From positions 11,064 through 75,063 of the forward strand of contig NZ_CAKQFJ010000010.1 of NCBI RefSeq assembly GCF_934230905.1: DNA of 64,000 bases. The letters are read 5' to 3'. Of the stretch, positions 43,382 to 51,508 are shown piece by piece. The translations under genes were made by a program, and so were the position numbers. The notes under the pieces are model-generated. The model was not told where the DNA came from and did not search any database. It saw only the letters and a program-made list of their open reading frames with translations. This DNA is from an uncultured Veillonella sp. (lineage in GTDB: Bacteria; Bacillota; Negativicutes; Veillonellales; Veillonellaceae). The stretch's first letter is position 1; each line of letters starts with the position of its first letter.

Positions 43382-44749
43382 ATGTTAGATAAACTATTTA
43401 AACTTAGTGAACGTGGTACAACTACTAAAACTGAAATTTTAGCAGGTATTACTACGTTTATCACAATGGCGTACATCCTATTTTTGGCGCCAAACATTCT
43501 TAGTCTTGCAGGCATGGATAAAGATGCGGTCCTCATTGCCACAGCCTTAGGTGGTGGCCTCGTAACAATTGCAATGGGCTTATTTGTTAATTATCCAATT
43601 GCGCTCGCACCAGGGGTTGGCCTCTTAGCCTTCTACGCCTTTACCGTAGTTCTCGGTATGGGTGTCACATGGCAGACAGCATTAGGTGCTGTATTTATCT
43701 CTGGTCTTGTATTCCTTATCTTAACACTGACCTCGATACGACAAATGATTGTTGAAGGCATTCCTGCCTCCATGAAGGTTGCCATTACCGTTGGTATCGG
43801 TCTTTTTATCTCTATCATTGGCTTAAAACTATCCGGCTTGATGGCAATCTCTATTAGTCTATCTCCAAACACCTTAGGTCAAGTGGTGCAAACACATGGT
43901 AATCTAGTACCTCCAGCATCTGAAACGCTCTTAATGCTCGGTAATTTACACAGTGGTGAAACATTATTAGCATTATTCTCTCTTATCTTTACAGCTCTAT
44001 TGATGGCTCGTAAAGTACAAGGCTCTCTCTTGATTGGCGTTTTAGTAACAACCATTGTATCTTATGCGACAGGTTTATCTACAATGCCTGATAACTTTAC
44101 TGTAGTGGCAGTACCTGATTTCTCCAAAGCAGCGTTTCTTCAATTAGATATTCCTAGTGCACTTCACATGGGATTGATTACGATTATCTTCTCCTTCACC
44201 TTTGTTGAGTTATTCGATTCTATGGGTACTTTAATTGGTACAGCTACAGAGGCGAAAATTGCAGACCCTAAATCGGGTAAATTCCCTGGTCTTGGTAAAG
44301 CGATGACAGTAGATGCCATTGGCGTTAGTGCTGGTGCATTGTTCGGTACCTCTACGATTACTGCCTTCGTTGAAAGTGCAGCCGGTGTAGGTGCTGGTGG
44401 CCGTACAGGTTTAACAGCTGTAACAACAGGCATTCTCTTCTTGATTTGCTTATTCTTAGCTCCATTGGTGTCCTTGGTACCAAATGCAGCAACATCTCCC
44501 GTTCTTATTATCGTAGGCGCCCTAATGTTAGGTGCTATCCGCAATATCGACTTCGACGATTGGACAGAAGGCTTTCCTGCATTCCTAGTTATTGTTTTGA
44601 TGCCATTCACATATAGCATCGCTAACGGTATCTCTGCAGGTCTTATTGCATATCCTCTACTCAAAATCATTGCGGGTCGTGCAAAAGAAGTTAACTGGAT
44701 TATGTACGTATTAGCAGTACTCGTTATCATCCGCTATATCTTCTTCTAA
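43382..44749 (+). CDS. NCS2-family (AzgA-like) purine permease
   Basis: 455 aa. ERGTTTKTEILAGITTFITM at the N-terminus and FVELFDSMGTLIGTATEAKI and GTSTITAFVESAAGVGAGGR in the core mark the GhxP/AzgA branch, which imports adenine, guanine or hypoxanthine with protons. No purine riboswitch was recognised in its leader. GGGAGG lies 10 bases before the ATG. Confidence 0.88.
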   Translation: MLDKLFKLSERGTTTKTEILAGITTFITMAYILFLAPNILSLAGMDKDAVLIATALGGGLVTIAMGLFVNYPIALAPGVGLLAFYAFTVVLGMGVTWQTALGAVFISGLVFLILTLTSIRQMIVEGIPASMKVAITVGIGLFISIIGLKLSGLMAISISLSPNTLGQVVQTHGNLVPPASETLLMLGNLHSGETLLALFSLIFTALLMARKVQGSLLIGVLVTTIVSYATGLSTMPDNFTVVAVPDFSKAAFLQLDIPSALHMGLITIIFSFTFVELFDSMGTLIGTATEAKIADPKSGKFPGLGKAMTVDAIGVSAGALFGTSTITAFVESAAGVGAGGRTGLTAVTTGILFLICLFLAPLVSLVPNAATSPVLIIVGALMLGAIRNIDFDDWTEGFPAFLVIVLMPFTYSIANGISAGLIAYPLLKIIAGRAKEVNWIMYVLAVLVIIRYIFF

Positions 44750-44762
44750 TTAATAACTAATA

Positions 44763-44815
44763 GAACCTATCTCTAAAGATATTACTTTAATATCTAGGAG
44801 ATAGGTCCTTTTTAT
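44763..44815 (+). terminator. terminator of the purine permease gene
   Basis: GAACCTATCTC and GAGATAGGTCC, with an inner AGATATT/AATATCT helix, followed by TTTTTATT. Confidence 0.85.
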
Positions 44816-44891
44816 TATGTACTATTTTCGGTAAATGCTAATGCGCTATGATATCAAAAATCGTACTATACATTCTTATTACTATTTAGTA

Positions 44892-45888
44892 TTAACGAAT
44901 TGTTTTTATACCAATTAAGTCTGTACGACTTGGATCGATATCTTTTAACGGCACTACATGATTTCTATAAAACTCTGCTTCAGATGCTTTCACAGGCACT
45001 TGGAAAAACAAGAAATACGCCATATTATCTTTGTACCACGTAACACTGCGCACTAATCCCTTATCTACATCCCCTGTATAGTGAACCTCGCCTATTAGAG
45101 TAGAGTCACTCCACTGTACGTCATGGTACTCCATTAGAATATATTCTTCAGGCCATACAGTATCCATGGAGTAACTCATACGGATTATCATTTCGATTAC
45201 CACGTAATCGAGCATCATCAGCAGCTACGTTGCTCAACGGACCTACAGAGTCTACAATTTTGCTTACAAAGCTTTGCTTTCTTGAAGAAGCAAAGTAAAG
45301 CATATACACTTGATTATCTTTTTCCCAGTAAGCAATTTGAATAGAATCTTTACTAAAGCCTAACGTATATACAGAAATTCCATTAGGGGTAATAAAGCTA
45401 ACTGCATCCTTAGCTTTATAATTTGTCTTTTCTAATATAGGTGTTACCACTGTATCGATAGCCCACCCCATACGATATACAATATCTGTATTAGAGAAGG
45501 TTAGCTTCGGACCATATTCTCCATCACGGCCCATTTCTGTATAAACGATTTCTAATACGTCATGGTCCTTGGCTTTTACATCACGTACTGCATAGTCTTT
45601 AGGCATATAAGACGGCACTTGTAATGAATAATCAACCTCCTGCACGGCACTCTCAATATTAGTTTTAACTAAATCATTATCACCAACTTGATCATACCAA
45701 AGATAACGATCCATAAGTTTTTGATTATCATCGATAATTTTCTGATTATCTACATCTCGTTCAACAGGAACAGTGTTACCATTTTTATCTATTAACGGGT
45801 ATGTGGCACTAACTGGCTGCACTCCAAACGAACTTACTGCAGTAGCCATCGCGGCACATAAAATAACATATTTTATTATTTTCTTCAT
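44892..45888 (-). pseudogene. secreted protein gene, probably frameshifted
   Basis: The first part (45888-45148, 246 aa) has a signal peptide (MKKIIKYVILCAAMATAVSS, mature after VSA) and a repeat-like domain ending YWEKDNQVYMLYF. The second part (to 44892) reads in the +1 frame, lacks a signal peptide and a ribosome binding site, and contains a similar WYKDNMAYFLFF segment. The frames overlap at 45148-45218. The simplest reading is a single two-domain exported protein of about 330 aa broken by one base in that overlap. A sequencing error or two coupled genes are alternatives. Function unknown. Confidence 0.5.
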
Positions 45889-46071
45889 ATTCTCTCCGCT
45901 TATAAAAATTTATAATATACTTCACACATATAATGATATATTTTCTTATTTATATCAGAATCAAGCTACCGTTTCTGTCGCTCTAGCTACTTCATAAAAC
46001 TTTTATCTGTCCTTTTGTGAAAGCATCGTCACAACCAAATAATGTATCTAATGCTTAGATTCGATATAAAA

Positions 46072-46113
46072 AATCCTACTGAATGCTATATCATAATAGA
46101 ATTCAATAGGATT
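46072..46113 (-). terminator. terminator of the PPOX-like gene
   Basis: AATCCTACTGAAT and ATTCAATAGGATT pair with one G-U; TTTTTATATC follows on the minus strand. Confidence 0.8.
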
Positions 46114-46122
46114 GTTGTGTCA

Positions 46123-46635
46123 TTATTTAGTTAATGGAGGCATAATAGCATCTTGCTCAAGTTGTCTTCGTCTTTTGGCCGTATAGTCTACCACTTTAAT
46201 TTGTACTACGCCCACAGAGTTTACCATGGATTCTGTAAAAGTAAACTCACGACCTGTCTGATGTTTCATCAATACTTGTAAGCCATGAGACTTTTCATCA
46301 ATAGCCTCTAAATAGGTAGCCTCTCCACGGCCCATCACACTAGAGTAAACCGAGCTATATTTACATGGTATATCTCCACCTGAAACGAGGACTTCATCGC
46401 TACCATCAATTTCAATAAATACATGTGGATTCGCTTGAATCAAATTAAACTTCCTTCCCTCATGATGGCCATGTATATAGATATAAAGTACCTCATCTAT
46501 AAATTCATATCCAAAATGTAAGGGCACCACGTAAGGATAATCACCATCCATCAAACCTAGGTGAATGATACGAGTACTATTTAAAATCTCCTTAATTTCA
46601 TCTATATTGGTAACCATGCGATCTTGTCGTCTCAT
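46123..46635 (-). CDS. pyridoxamine 5'-phosphate oxidase-like FMN-binding protein (NimA-like)
   Basis: 170 aa split-barrel flavoprotein. RRQDRMVTNIDEIKEILNST then RIIHLGLMDGDYPYVVPLHF and IYIHGHHEGRKFNLIQANP are typical of the NimA-like branch, which contains 5-nitroimidazole reductases and heme- or F420/FMN-binding proteins. The reaction is not certain. ATG 46635 has GTGGAGG 6 bases upstream; a GTG at 46647 overlaps it. Confidence 0.82.
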   Translation of the reverse strand: MRRQDRMVTNIDEIKEILNSTRIIHLGLMDGDYPYVVPLHFGYEFIDEVLYIYIHGHHEGRKFNLIQANPHVFIEIDGSDEVLVSGGDIPCKYSSVYSSVMGRGEATYLEAIDEKSHGLQVLMKHQTGREFTFTESMVNSVGVVQIKVVDYTAKRRRQLEQDAIMPPLTK

Positions 46636-46801
46636 AATAGCCTCCACTCTACGGTTTTATGTAAAAGATAATCTATGTATTATTATAGCAAATTTTAAAA
46701 ACCTTTTAAGGCATGGTATTCTTTCAAAAGTATGAATAATTTCTCTTTTATTCGTATATTGATAATACTATTTTTATTATATGTCTACTATATAAATACA
46801 T

Positions 46802-46830
46802 TTGACTTTTTACAATAGATACTGTATGAT
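46802..46830 (+). promoter_or_regulatory. promoter of the cycA-like gene
   Basis: TTGACT (46802-46807) and TATGAT (46825-46830) with 17-bp spacing. Confidence 0.65.
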
Positions 46831-46862
46831 AAGAAAATAGTTTTATAGATTCTATAGATTAT

Positions 46863-46888
46863 AAAAGCTATGTTCATCCATGGCTTTT
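46863..46888 (+). promoter_or_regulatory. leader hairpin of the cycA-like gene
   Basis: AAAAGCTATG ttcatc CATGGCTTTT followed by TATATTT, located between promoter and start codon. It resembles a weak terminator and could act as an attenuator. Its arms match the hairpin upstream of the activase gene. Confidence 0.45.
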
Positions 46889-46926
46889 TATATTTATAGA
46901 TGATTTGTAGAAAAGAGGTCTTTATT

Positions 46927-48372
46927 ATGTCTGATACGCATCAGTTAAAACGGGGCCTTAAGAATCGCCATGTACAATTACTCGCCATCGGTGGGGCCAT
47001 TGGTACTGGCTTATTCTTAGGTTCTGGTCGTGCCATCCATTTGGCCGGTCCATCCATTCTTTTGGCTTATCTCATTACTGGTCTTATTTGTTTCTTTGTA
47101 ATGAGAGCCTTAGGAGAATTATTATTATCTAATCTTAATCATCATTCCTTTATCGATTTTGTAGAAGATTATCTAGGTGATCGGGCTGCCTTCATCACAG
47201 GATGGACATATTGGTTCTGTTGGTTATCTCTCGCCATGGCCGATTTAACGGCCGTTGGTCTGTATATGCAATACTGGATACCTTGGCTTCCCCAATGGGT
47301 ACCAGCCCTAGTCGTCCTAGTAGCTTTATTACTTATGAATTTAACAGCTGTAAAACACTTTGGGGAAATGGAATTTTGGTTTGCCATGATTAAGGTTATT
47401 GCCATTGTATCCCTTATCATCATCGGTCTAATCATGATTTTCTCTGGTTTTAGTACCAACGCCGGTGTAGCTGCCGCCTTTAGTAATTTATGGAATTATG
47501 GTGGATGGTTCCCAAATGGAACAATGGGCTTTATTTTATCCTTCCAAATGGTTGTCTTCGCGTTTACAGGCATTGAACTTGTAGGTTTAACAGCAGGTGA
47601 AACTGAAAACCCTGAAAAAGTAATTCCTATGGCTATTAATAATATTCCATTACGTATTATTTTATTCTATATTGGCTCATTGGCCATTATCATGAGCATC
47701 TATCCTTGGACCGCTGTTAACCCTGCTGCGAGCCCATTTGTAGCCGTATTTACGGCAGTAGGTATCACAGCTGCAGCCGGCATCGTTAACTTTGTTGTTC
47801 TTACCTCTGCTGCCTCTGCTACAAACTCTGGTATTTTCAGTACTGGCCGTATGATTTATGCACTTGCCAAACGAGGTCATGCACCAAAATCAATGCGTCG
47901 CTTAACACATAGTAGCGTGCCATATCAAGCGACTATTTTCTCTGCTGCCGTACTACTTATTACAGTTGTACTTAACTATGTAATGCCAGAAGCAGTCTTT
48001 GTTATGATTACATCCATCTCTACATTCTGCTTCATTTTTATCTGGGCAATCATGGTTATTTGCCATTTAAAATATCGCAAAAAAAATCCTGAACTAGCGG
48101 CAAAATCTAAATTTAAAATGCCTCTATATCCAGTGATGAACTATTTAATTCTTGCGTTCTTTGCATTCATCCTTATTATCTTGGCCTTGAATGATGACAC
48201 AAGAGTTGCCTTATTCTTTACACCAGTTTGGTTTATTATCTTGTGGGCCTTCTATTCCATGCTCAACACAGGGGATGAAGATACGCTTGAAGAAGAACTA
48301 TTAGACATTGCAGGTGCAAAAAAGCAACATAACAAACAAACAACAGATGATCACGATGATTATGTAATTTAG
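46927..48372 (+). CDS. cycA: APC-family amino acid permease, CycA-like
   Basis: 481 aa and 12 membrane helices. LKNRHVQLLAIGGAIGTGLF, ALGELLLSNLNHHSF and GWTYWFCW follow E. coli CycA closely from memory, including FGEMEFWFAMIKVIAIVSLI. It probably imports D-alanine, D-serine and glycine with protons; other small neutral amino acids are possible. ATG 46927 has AAAAGAGGTC upstream; ATG 46900 does not. It is monocistronic. Confidence 0.85.
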   Translation: MSDTHQLKRGLKNRHVQLLAIGGAIGTGLFLGSGRAIHLAGPSILLAYLITGLICFFVMRALGELLLSNLNHHSFIDFVEDYLGDRAAFITGWTYWFCWLSLAMADLTAVGLYMQYWIPWLPQWVPALVVLVALLLMNLTAVKHFGEMEFWFAMIKVIAIVSLIIIGLIMIFSGFSTNAGVAAAFSNLWNYGGWFPNGTMGFILSFQMVVFAFTGIELVGLTAGETENPEKVIPMAINNIPLRIILFYIGSLAIIMSIYPWTAVNPAASPFVAVFTAVGITAAAGIVNFVVLTSAASATNSGIFSTGRMIYALAKRGHAPKSMRRLTHSSVPYQATIFSAAVLLITVVLNYVMPEAVFVMITSISTFCFIFIWAIMVICHLKYRKKNPELAAKSKFKMPLYPVMNYLILAFFAFILIILALNDDTRVALFFTPVWFIILWAFYSMLNTGDEDTLEEELLDIAGAKKQHNKQTTDDHDDYVI

Positions 48373-48375
48373 CAC

Positions 48376-48406
48376 AAAGCCCCTATCTCAGTGAGATAGG
48401 GGCTTT
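48376..48406. terminator. bidirectional terminator after cycA
   Basis: AAAGCCCCTATCTCA and TGAGATAGGGGCTTT form a 15-bp stem, shared with the convergent small secreted-protein gene. Confidence 0.9.
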
Positions 48407-48419
48407 TACTATATCAAAA

Positions 48420-48986
48420 CTATTTCAAATTCGGAAAATTTATTTGTTCATAACTATATTGATAGGCTGAAATATCTCTAATATTTTCATCATAATTCAT
48501 TGTCGTTTTAATTCGCTGACCTTGATTGGTAACTATAATATCTATAGACGAAGGAATTTCTTGATTGGTTTGTTGTAAATACACATATAAATTCTGTAGC
48601 GCTTGATTTTGACGCAATACCCCAGCTCGATATTTACCTTTAGATATGCCCGTATTTTTAATAGTTTGTCCACTATATGCTTGACCCATTTTATCTGTAT
48701 AGTAGAAACGCACTACATGTTCCTGTGGCATTGCTTTAATATATATCGTTTTCCAATCCTTTTTAATCATCGTCCTTGTAGATATAGCTACATCATTAAC
48801 TAACTTTTGTGTCTGTTTGTTAATTTCTTTAGTAGTACCATCACCTACAGAAATTTCATCATTTGTAGGCATTTGTAATAAAGTCATAGTAGGGTCTGTT
48901 TTAACTTGTTTAGCATCTACTGGTTGCATACCCCAAATACTAACAACAGTCATAATCGCCAATGTAGATAATACAAATTTATTCAT
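48420..48986 (-). CDS. secreted hypothetical protein, 188 aa
   Basis: A signal peptide (MNKFVLSTLAIMTVVSIWG, cleavage probably after VDA) resembles that of the broken secreted protein at 44892-45888 (GMQPVDA against GVQPVSA), so the two may be distant relatives. The mature part is polar with several DI/YY segments. No family was recognised. It should be periplasmic or secreted. Confidence 0.65.
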   Translation of the reverse strand: MNKFVLSTLAIMTVVSIWGMQPVDAKQVKTDPTMTLLQMPTNDEISVGDGTTKEINKQTQKLVNDVAISTRTMIKKDWKTIYIKAMPQEHVVRFYYTDKMGQAYSGQTIKNTGISKGKYRAGVLRQNQALQNLYVYLQQTNQEIPSSIDIIVTNQGQRIKTTMNYDENIRDISAYQYSYEQINFPNLK

Positions 48987-49093
48987 CTTAAACTCCCAAT
49001 TATATGTAATAAACTCAACTCATTACATTTTATACAATCTATTATAATAAGTAAAACTTAACTTAGCAAGTATCTATCTTCCACTATAAAATA

Positions 49094-49130
49094 ACCGATA
49101 TATATTTTCTTAACAAAAATATATATCGGT
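49094..49130 (-). terminator. terminator of the cation efflux gene
   Basis: ACCGATATATATTTT and AAAATATATATCGGT make a 15-bp stem followed on the minus strand by TATTTTATAG. Confidence 0.75.
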
Positions 49131-49148
49131 CATTTAAATGATATGAAA

Positions 49149-50273
49149 TTAGTTACTGAAATCCGTATCTACAACAGCAAATTGTGCATAATCAGGATAT
49201 CGCTTTTGAAGTTCCTCTTTTATCTTTTCTAATGTCCCATGTGGATCTTCTTCGTCAAAGTCAAAGATAATATCATAGTAGATAATCTTTTTTTGTTCTT
49301 GCACATAAAAAGCATGTACTTGCACTACATGTGTATATAAGCTGATAACTTGATCAAGGGCCTTTTTAATTTCAAGAACCTCTACACTTGGTTGGTTTTC
49401 AGCATATACGCCTACCGTCATTGCTATACCAAATTTTTTATATAAATGAACCGCAATTCCTTTTGTTAATGGATGAACATCAGCCATTGTCATCGTATCA
49501 GGTACTGTAATATGAACCGATCCAATAGTCTCCCCTGGACCATAACTATTGAGTACCAAATCATATACACCACCCACATTTGGATGTTGTGCTATCGTCT
49601 CTTTTATATCACGAATCAGACTATCATCTGCGCGTAGGCCCAATAAATGATTGTACATTTCACGTAAAATATCGTAAGCTGCTTTCAAAATGAAAACAGA
49701 AATAATAGCCCCTACATAACCTTGAATATCGATATTGAGGAAAAATACTAATGCTGCAGATACAAGAGTAGCAAAAGTAATCACTGCATCAAAAAGTGCA
49801 TCTACACCAGATGCCACTAATGCATCAGATTTATACTTTTCACCTTGTGCTTTAATATATCGGCCCATTATTACTTTTACTACAATCGCCACAGCGATAA
49901 TAATTAACCCTGGAATATCAAAAGTAGATACTTCTGGATGTATAATTTTCTCTACAGATTCTTTAAGAGACCCAATACCTGCACCTAAAATAATAAAAGC
50001 AATGGCCATCGTCGTCATATATTCAATACGACCATGACCAAAAGGATGTTCCTTATCAGCACTTTTTGCAGCTAACTTTGTCCCTGCAATGGTTAATACC
50101 GAAGATAAAACATCTGTTAAATTATTTACTGCATCTAAAATAATAGCAATAGAATTAGATGCTAAACCAATAATCATTTTAAACACTACAAGTACTACAT
50201 TTCCGATAATACCTTTTATACTAGCTAACGTAATGCCTCGATTACGTTCTACACCATTTTCTTGTAAAATCAT
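49149..50273 (-). CDS. cation diffusion facilitator (CDF) metal exporter
   Basis: 374 aa. Six membrane helices (about 15-210) contain the metal-site aspartates in LDAVNNLTDVLSSV and SGVDALFDAVITFA, with KEHPFGHGRIEYM between. A cytoplasmic ferredoxin-like domain (HPNVGGVYDLVLNSYGPGET) follows. It exports divalent metals such as Mn, Zn or Fe; the aspartate-based site (N-x-x-D/D-x-x-x-D) favours Mn or Fe over Zn, without certainty. Fur-like repeats lie upstream (50352-50430). Confidence 0.85.
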   Translation of the reverse strand: MILQENGVERNRGITLASIKGIIGNVVLVVFKMIIGLASNSIAIILDAVNNLTDVLSSVLTIAGTKLAAKSADKEHPFGHGRIEYMTTMAIAFIILGAGIGSLKESVEKIIHPEVSTFDIPGLIIIAVAIVVKVIMGRYIKAQGEKYKSDALVASGVDALFDAVITFATLVSAALVFFLNIDIQGYVGAIISVFILKAAYDILREMYNHLLGLRADDSLIRDIKETIAQHPNVGGVYDLVLNSYGPGETIGSVHITVPDTMTMADVHPLTKGIAVHLYKKFGIAMTVGVYAENQPSVEVLEIKKALDQVISLYTHVVQVHAFYVQEQKKIIYYDIIFDFDEEDPHGTLEKIKEELQKRYPDYAQFAVVDTDFSN

Positions 50274-50351
50274 ATGATACCCCTTACCGATTACTATATC
50301 ATCAACAAATTGAACTATATCGATTTATTCATGATTACATTATAGCTCATG

Positions 50352-50430
50352 GATTATCATTTGTCATTATATTTCTCTAAGATTATCTTCCAAATCACTT
50401 GATTTTACTGAATTATCAACGATTATCATT
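50352..50430 (-). promoter_or_regulatory. repeated ATTATC elements upstream of the CDF gene
   Basis: GATTATCATT occurs twice (50352-50361, 50421-50430) and ATTATC also at 50382 and 50412. Read on the minus strand they are TGATAAT-like units, as in Fur boxes, with starts 29, 30 and 10 bp apart, so nearly on one helix face. They are placed for metal-dependent control of the exporter. Confidence 0.45.
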
Positions 50431-50500
50431 TCTCAATTAGCTTTTTTACTTATTATTTCTTAATCAATACAGTCATTAATGCCAATTAACCCCATTTTAA

Positions 50501-51508
50501 TTAAGCCTTTACAGTGATTCGTTCACCAGAACGTATGTTAGTAAATACAAGCTTCATTGCTCGTAGTGCAAATGGTTCTCCAGTAGATTTTGCTCCATAC
50601 AAAGTATCCCCTACTAAGGGATGCCCTATATGGCTAAATGCTACACGAATCTGATGTGTTTTTCCAGTGTATAAGCGAACAGCTACAAGTGTACAAGTTT
50701 GATTTCCTAAGTTATGCACAGAATTATCCACAATTTTAGACTCTTTATCCACATCATTTAATGCTCTGTCCACATTTTCTTGAGGTATATCCACACAATT
50801 ATATAAGTTATACACAGAGTTATCCACAACTCCATCAAGATAATGATGTAAAACAATAAAATCAGTCCGTGTTTCCTTTCCTTTTGAGTTCACTTCGTAA
50901 TGAACACCATCACTACTTCGAGCCATAGGAAATACTAAAGAATCCTCATTAGCCTCTAAAATCCCCTCAACAATAGCCATATACCATTTTTCAAAAGTGT
51001 TATCATCCAACTGCTGTTGATATAAACTTTGAGCTAAACCACTTTTCGCAATCACAATACAACCTGTCGTATCACGGTCAAGACGATTCAAAAAACGTAC
51101 TTTTCTCTTAATACCATGCTCTTTAAAATAGTGAGCAATACCATTAGCAAGAGATACTTGGTTCTTTGAGTTTACTGTAATCCCTGCTGGCTTATCCACA
51201 ATAAGCAAATCATCATCTTCATAAAGAATATGTAAATCCATTGTAACTGGTTCATGATCAATCTTTTCCTTAGCCATAGCAATCCAAATTTCATCATCTA
51301 CAGATACCTCAGTATGTAGTGTTGCTTTGTGACCATTTACATGGATTAACTTTTCATCAAATAGCTTTACCATCGCTTTTCTTGGATACTTGGTATCCAA
51401 AAATGCTCCTAGTGTTACTTTATCTGATGATATCCTACTTATCGCTTTTATATCCTGAGCAGAAACGAATAAAAGAATATCATCTGGTCTATGCATTTTT
51501 CGTCCCAT
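50501..51508 (-). CDS. RluA-family 23S rRNA/tRNA pseudouridine synthase with insertion
   Basis: About 335 aa. An S4-like N-terminal part is followed by the catalytic core: IVDKPAGITVNS, then RFLNRLDRDTTGC with the catalytic Asp at about 144, and LYTGKTHQIRVAF. Between FIVLHHY and the TGKTHQIR strand there is an extra stretch of about 45 residues (about 225-268), where VD pairs recur every 7 residues; its DNA is the DnaA-box array. ATG 51508 overlaps the helicase stop (TGATG) with AAAGGAG upstream, so translation is coupled. Confidence 0.85.
   Translation of the reverse strand: MGRKMHRPDDILLFVSAQDIKAISRISSDKVTLGAFLDTKYPRKAMVKLFDEKLIHVNGHKATLHTEVSVDDEIWIAMAKEKIDHEPVTMDLHILYEDDDLLIVDKPAGITVNSKNQVSLANGIAHYFKEHGIKRKVRFLNRLDRDTTGCIVIAKSGLAQSLYQQQLDDNTFEKWYMAIVEGILEANEDSLVFPMARSSDGVHYEVNSKGKETRTDFIVLHHYLDGVVDNSVYNLYNCVDIPQENVDRALNDVDKESKIVDNSVHNLGNQTCTLVAVRLYTGKTHQIRVAFSHIGHPLVGDTLYGAKSTGEPFALRAMKLVFTNIRSGERITVKA
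50712..50828 (+). repeat. array of seven DnaA-box-like 9-mers
   Basis: Boxes on the plus strand: TTATGCACA (50712), TTATCCACA (50724), TTATCCACA (50745), CTGTCCACA (50766), ATATCCACA (50787), TTATACACA (50808), TTATCCACA (50820). Spacing is 12, 21, 21, 21, 21, 12 bp, so 21 bp is two helical turns and the array is symmetric. Five of seven fit the TTATNCACA consensus exactly. It lies inside the extra segment of the rluA-like gene. Confidence 0.8.

Noticed and set aside
44164..44730. Long open frame antisense to the purine permease gene
   Set aside because: Same reason: it mirrors a strongly biased membrane-protein gene and has no start signal or family features.
50290..50828. Chromosomal replication origin
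   Set aside because: The DnaA-box array and AT-rich flank invite this reading, but there is no dnaA, dnaN or recF, the boxes are inside a gene, and no skew data are available. Kept only as an alternative.
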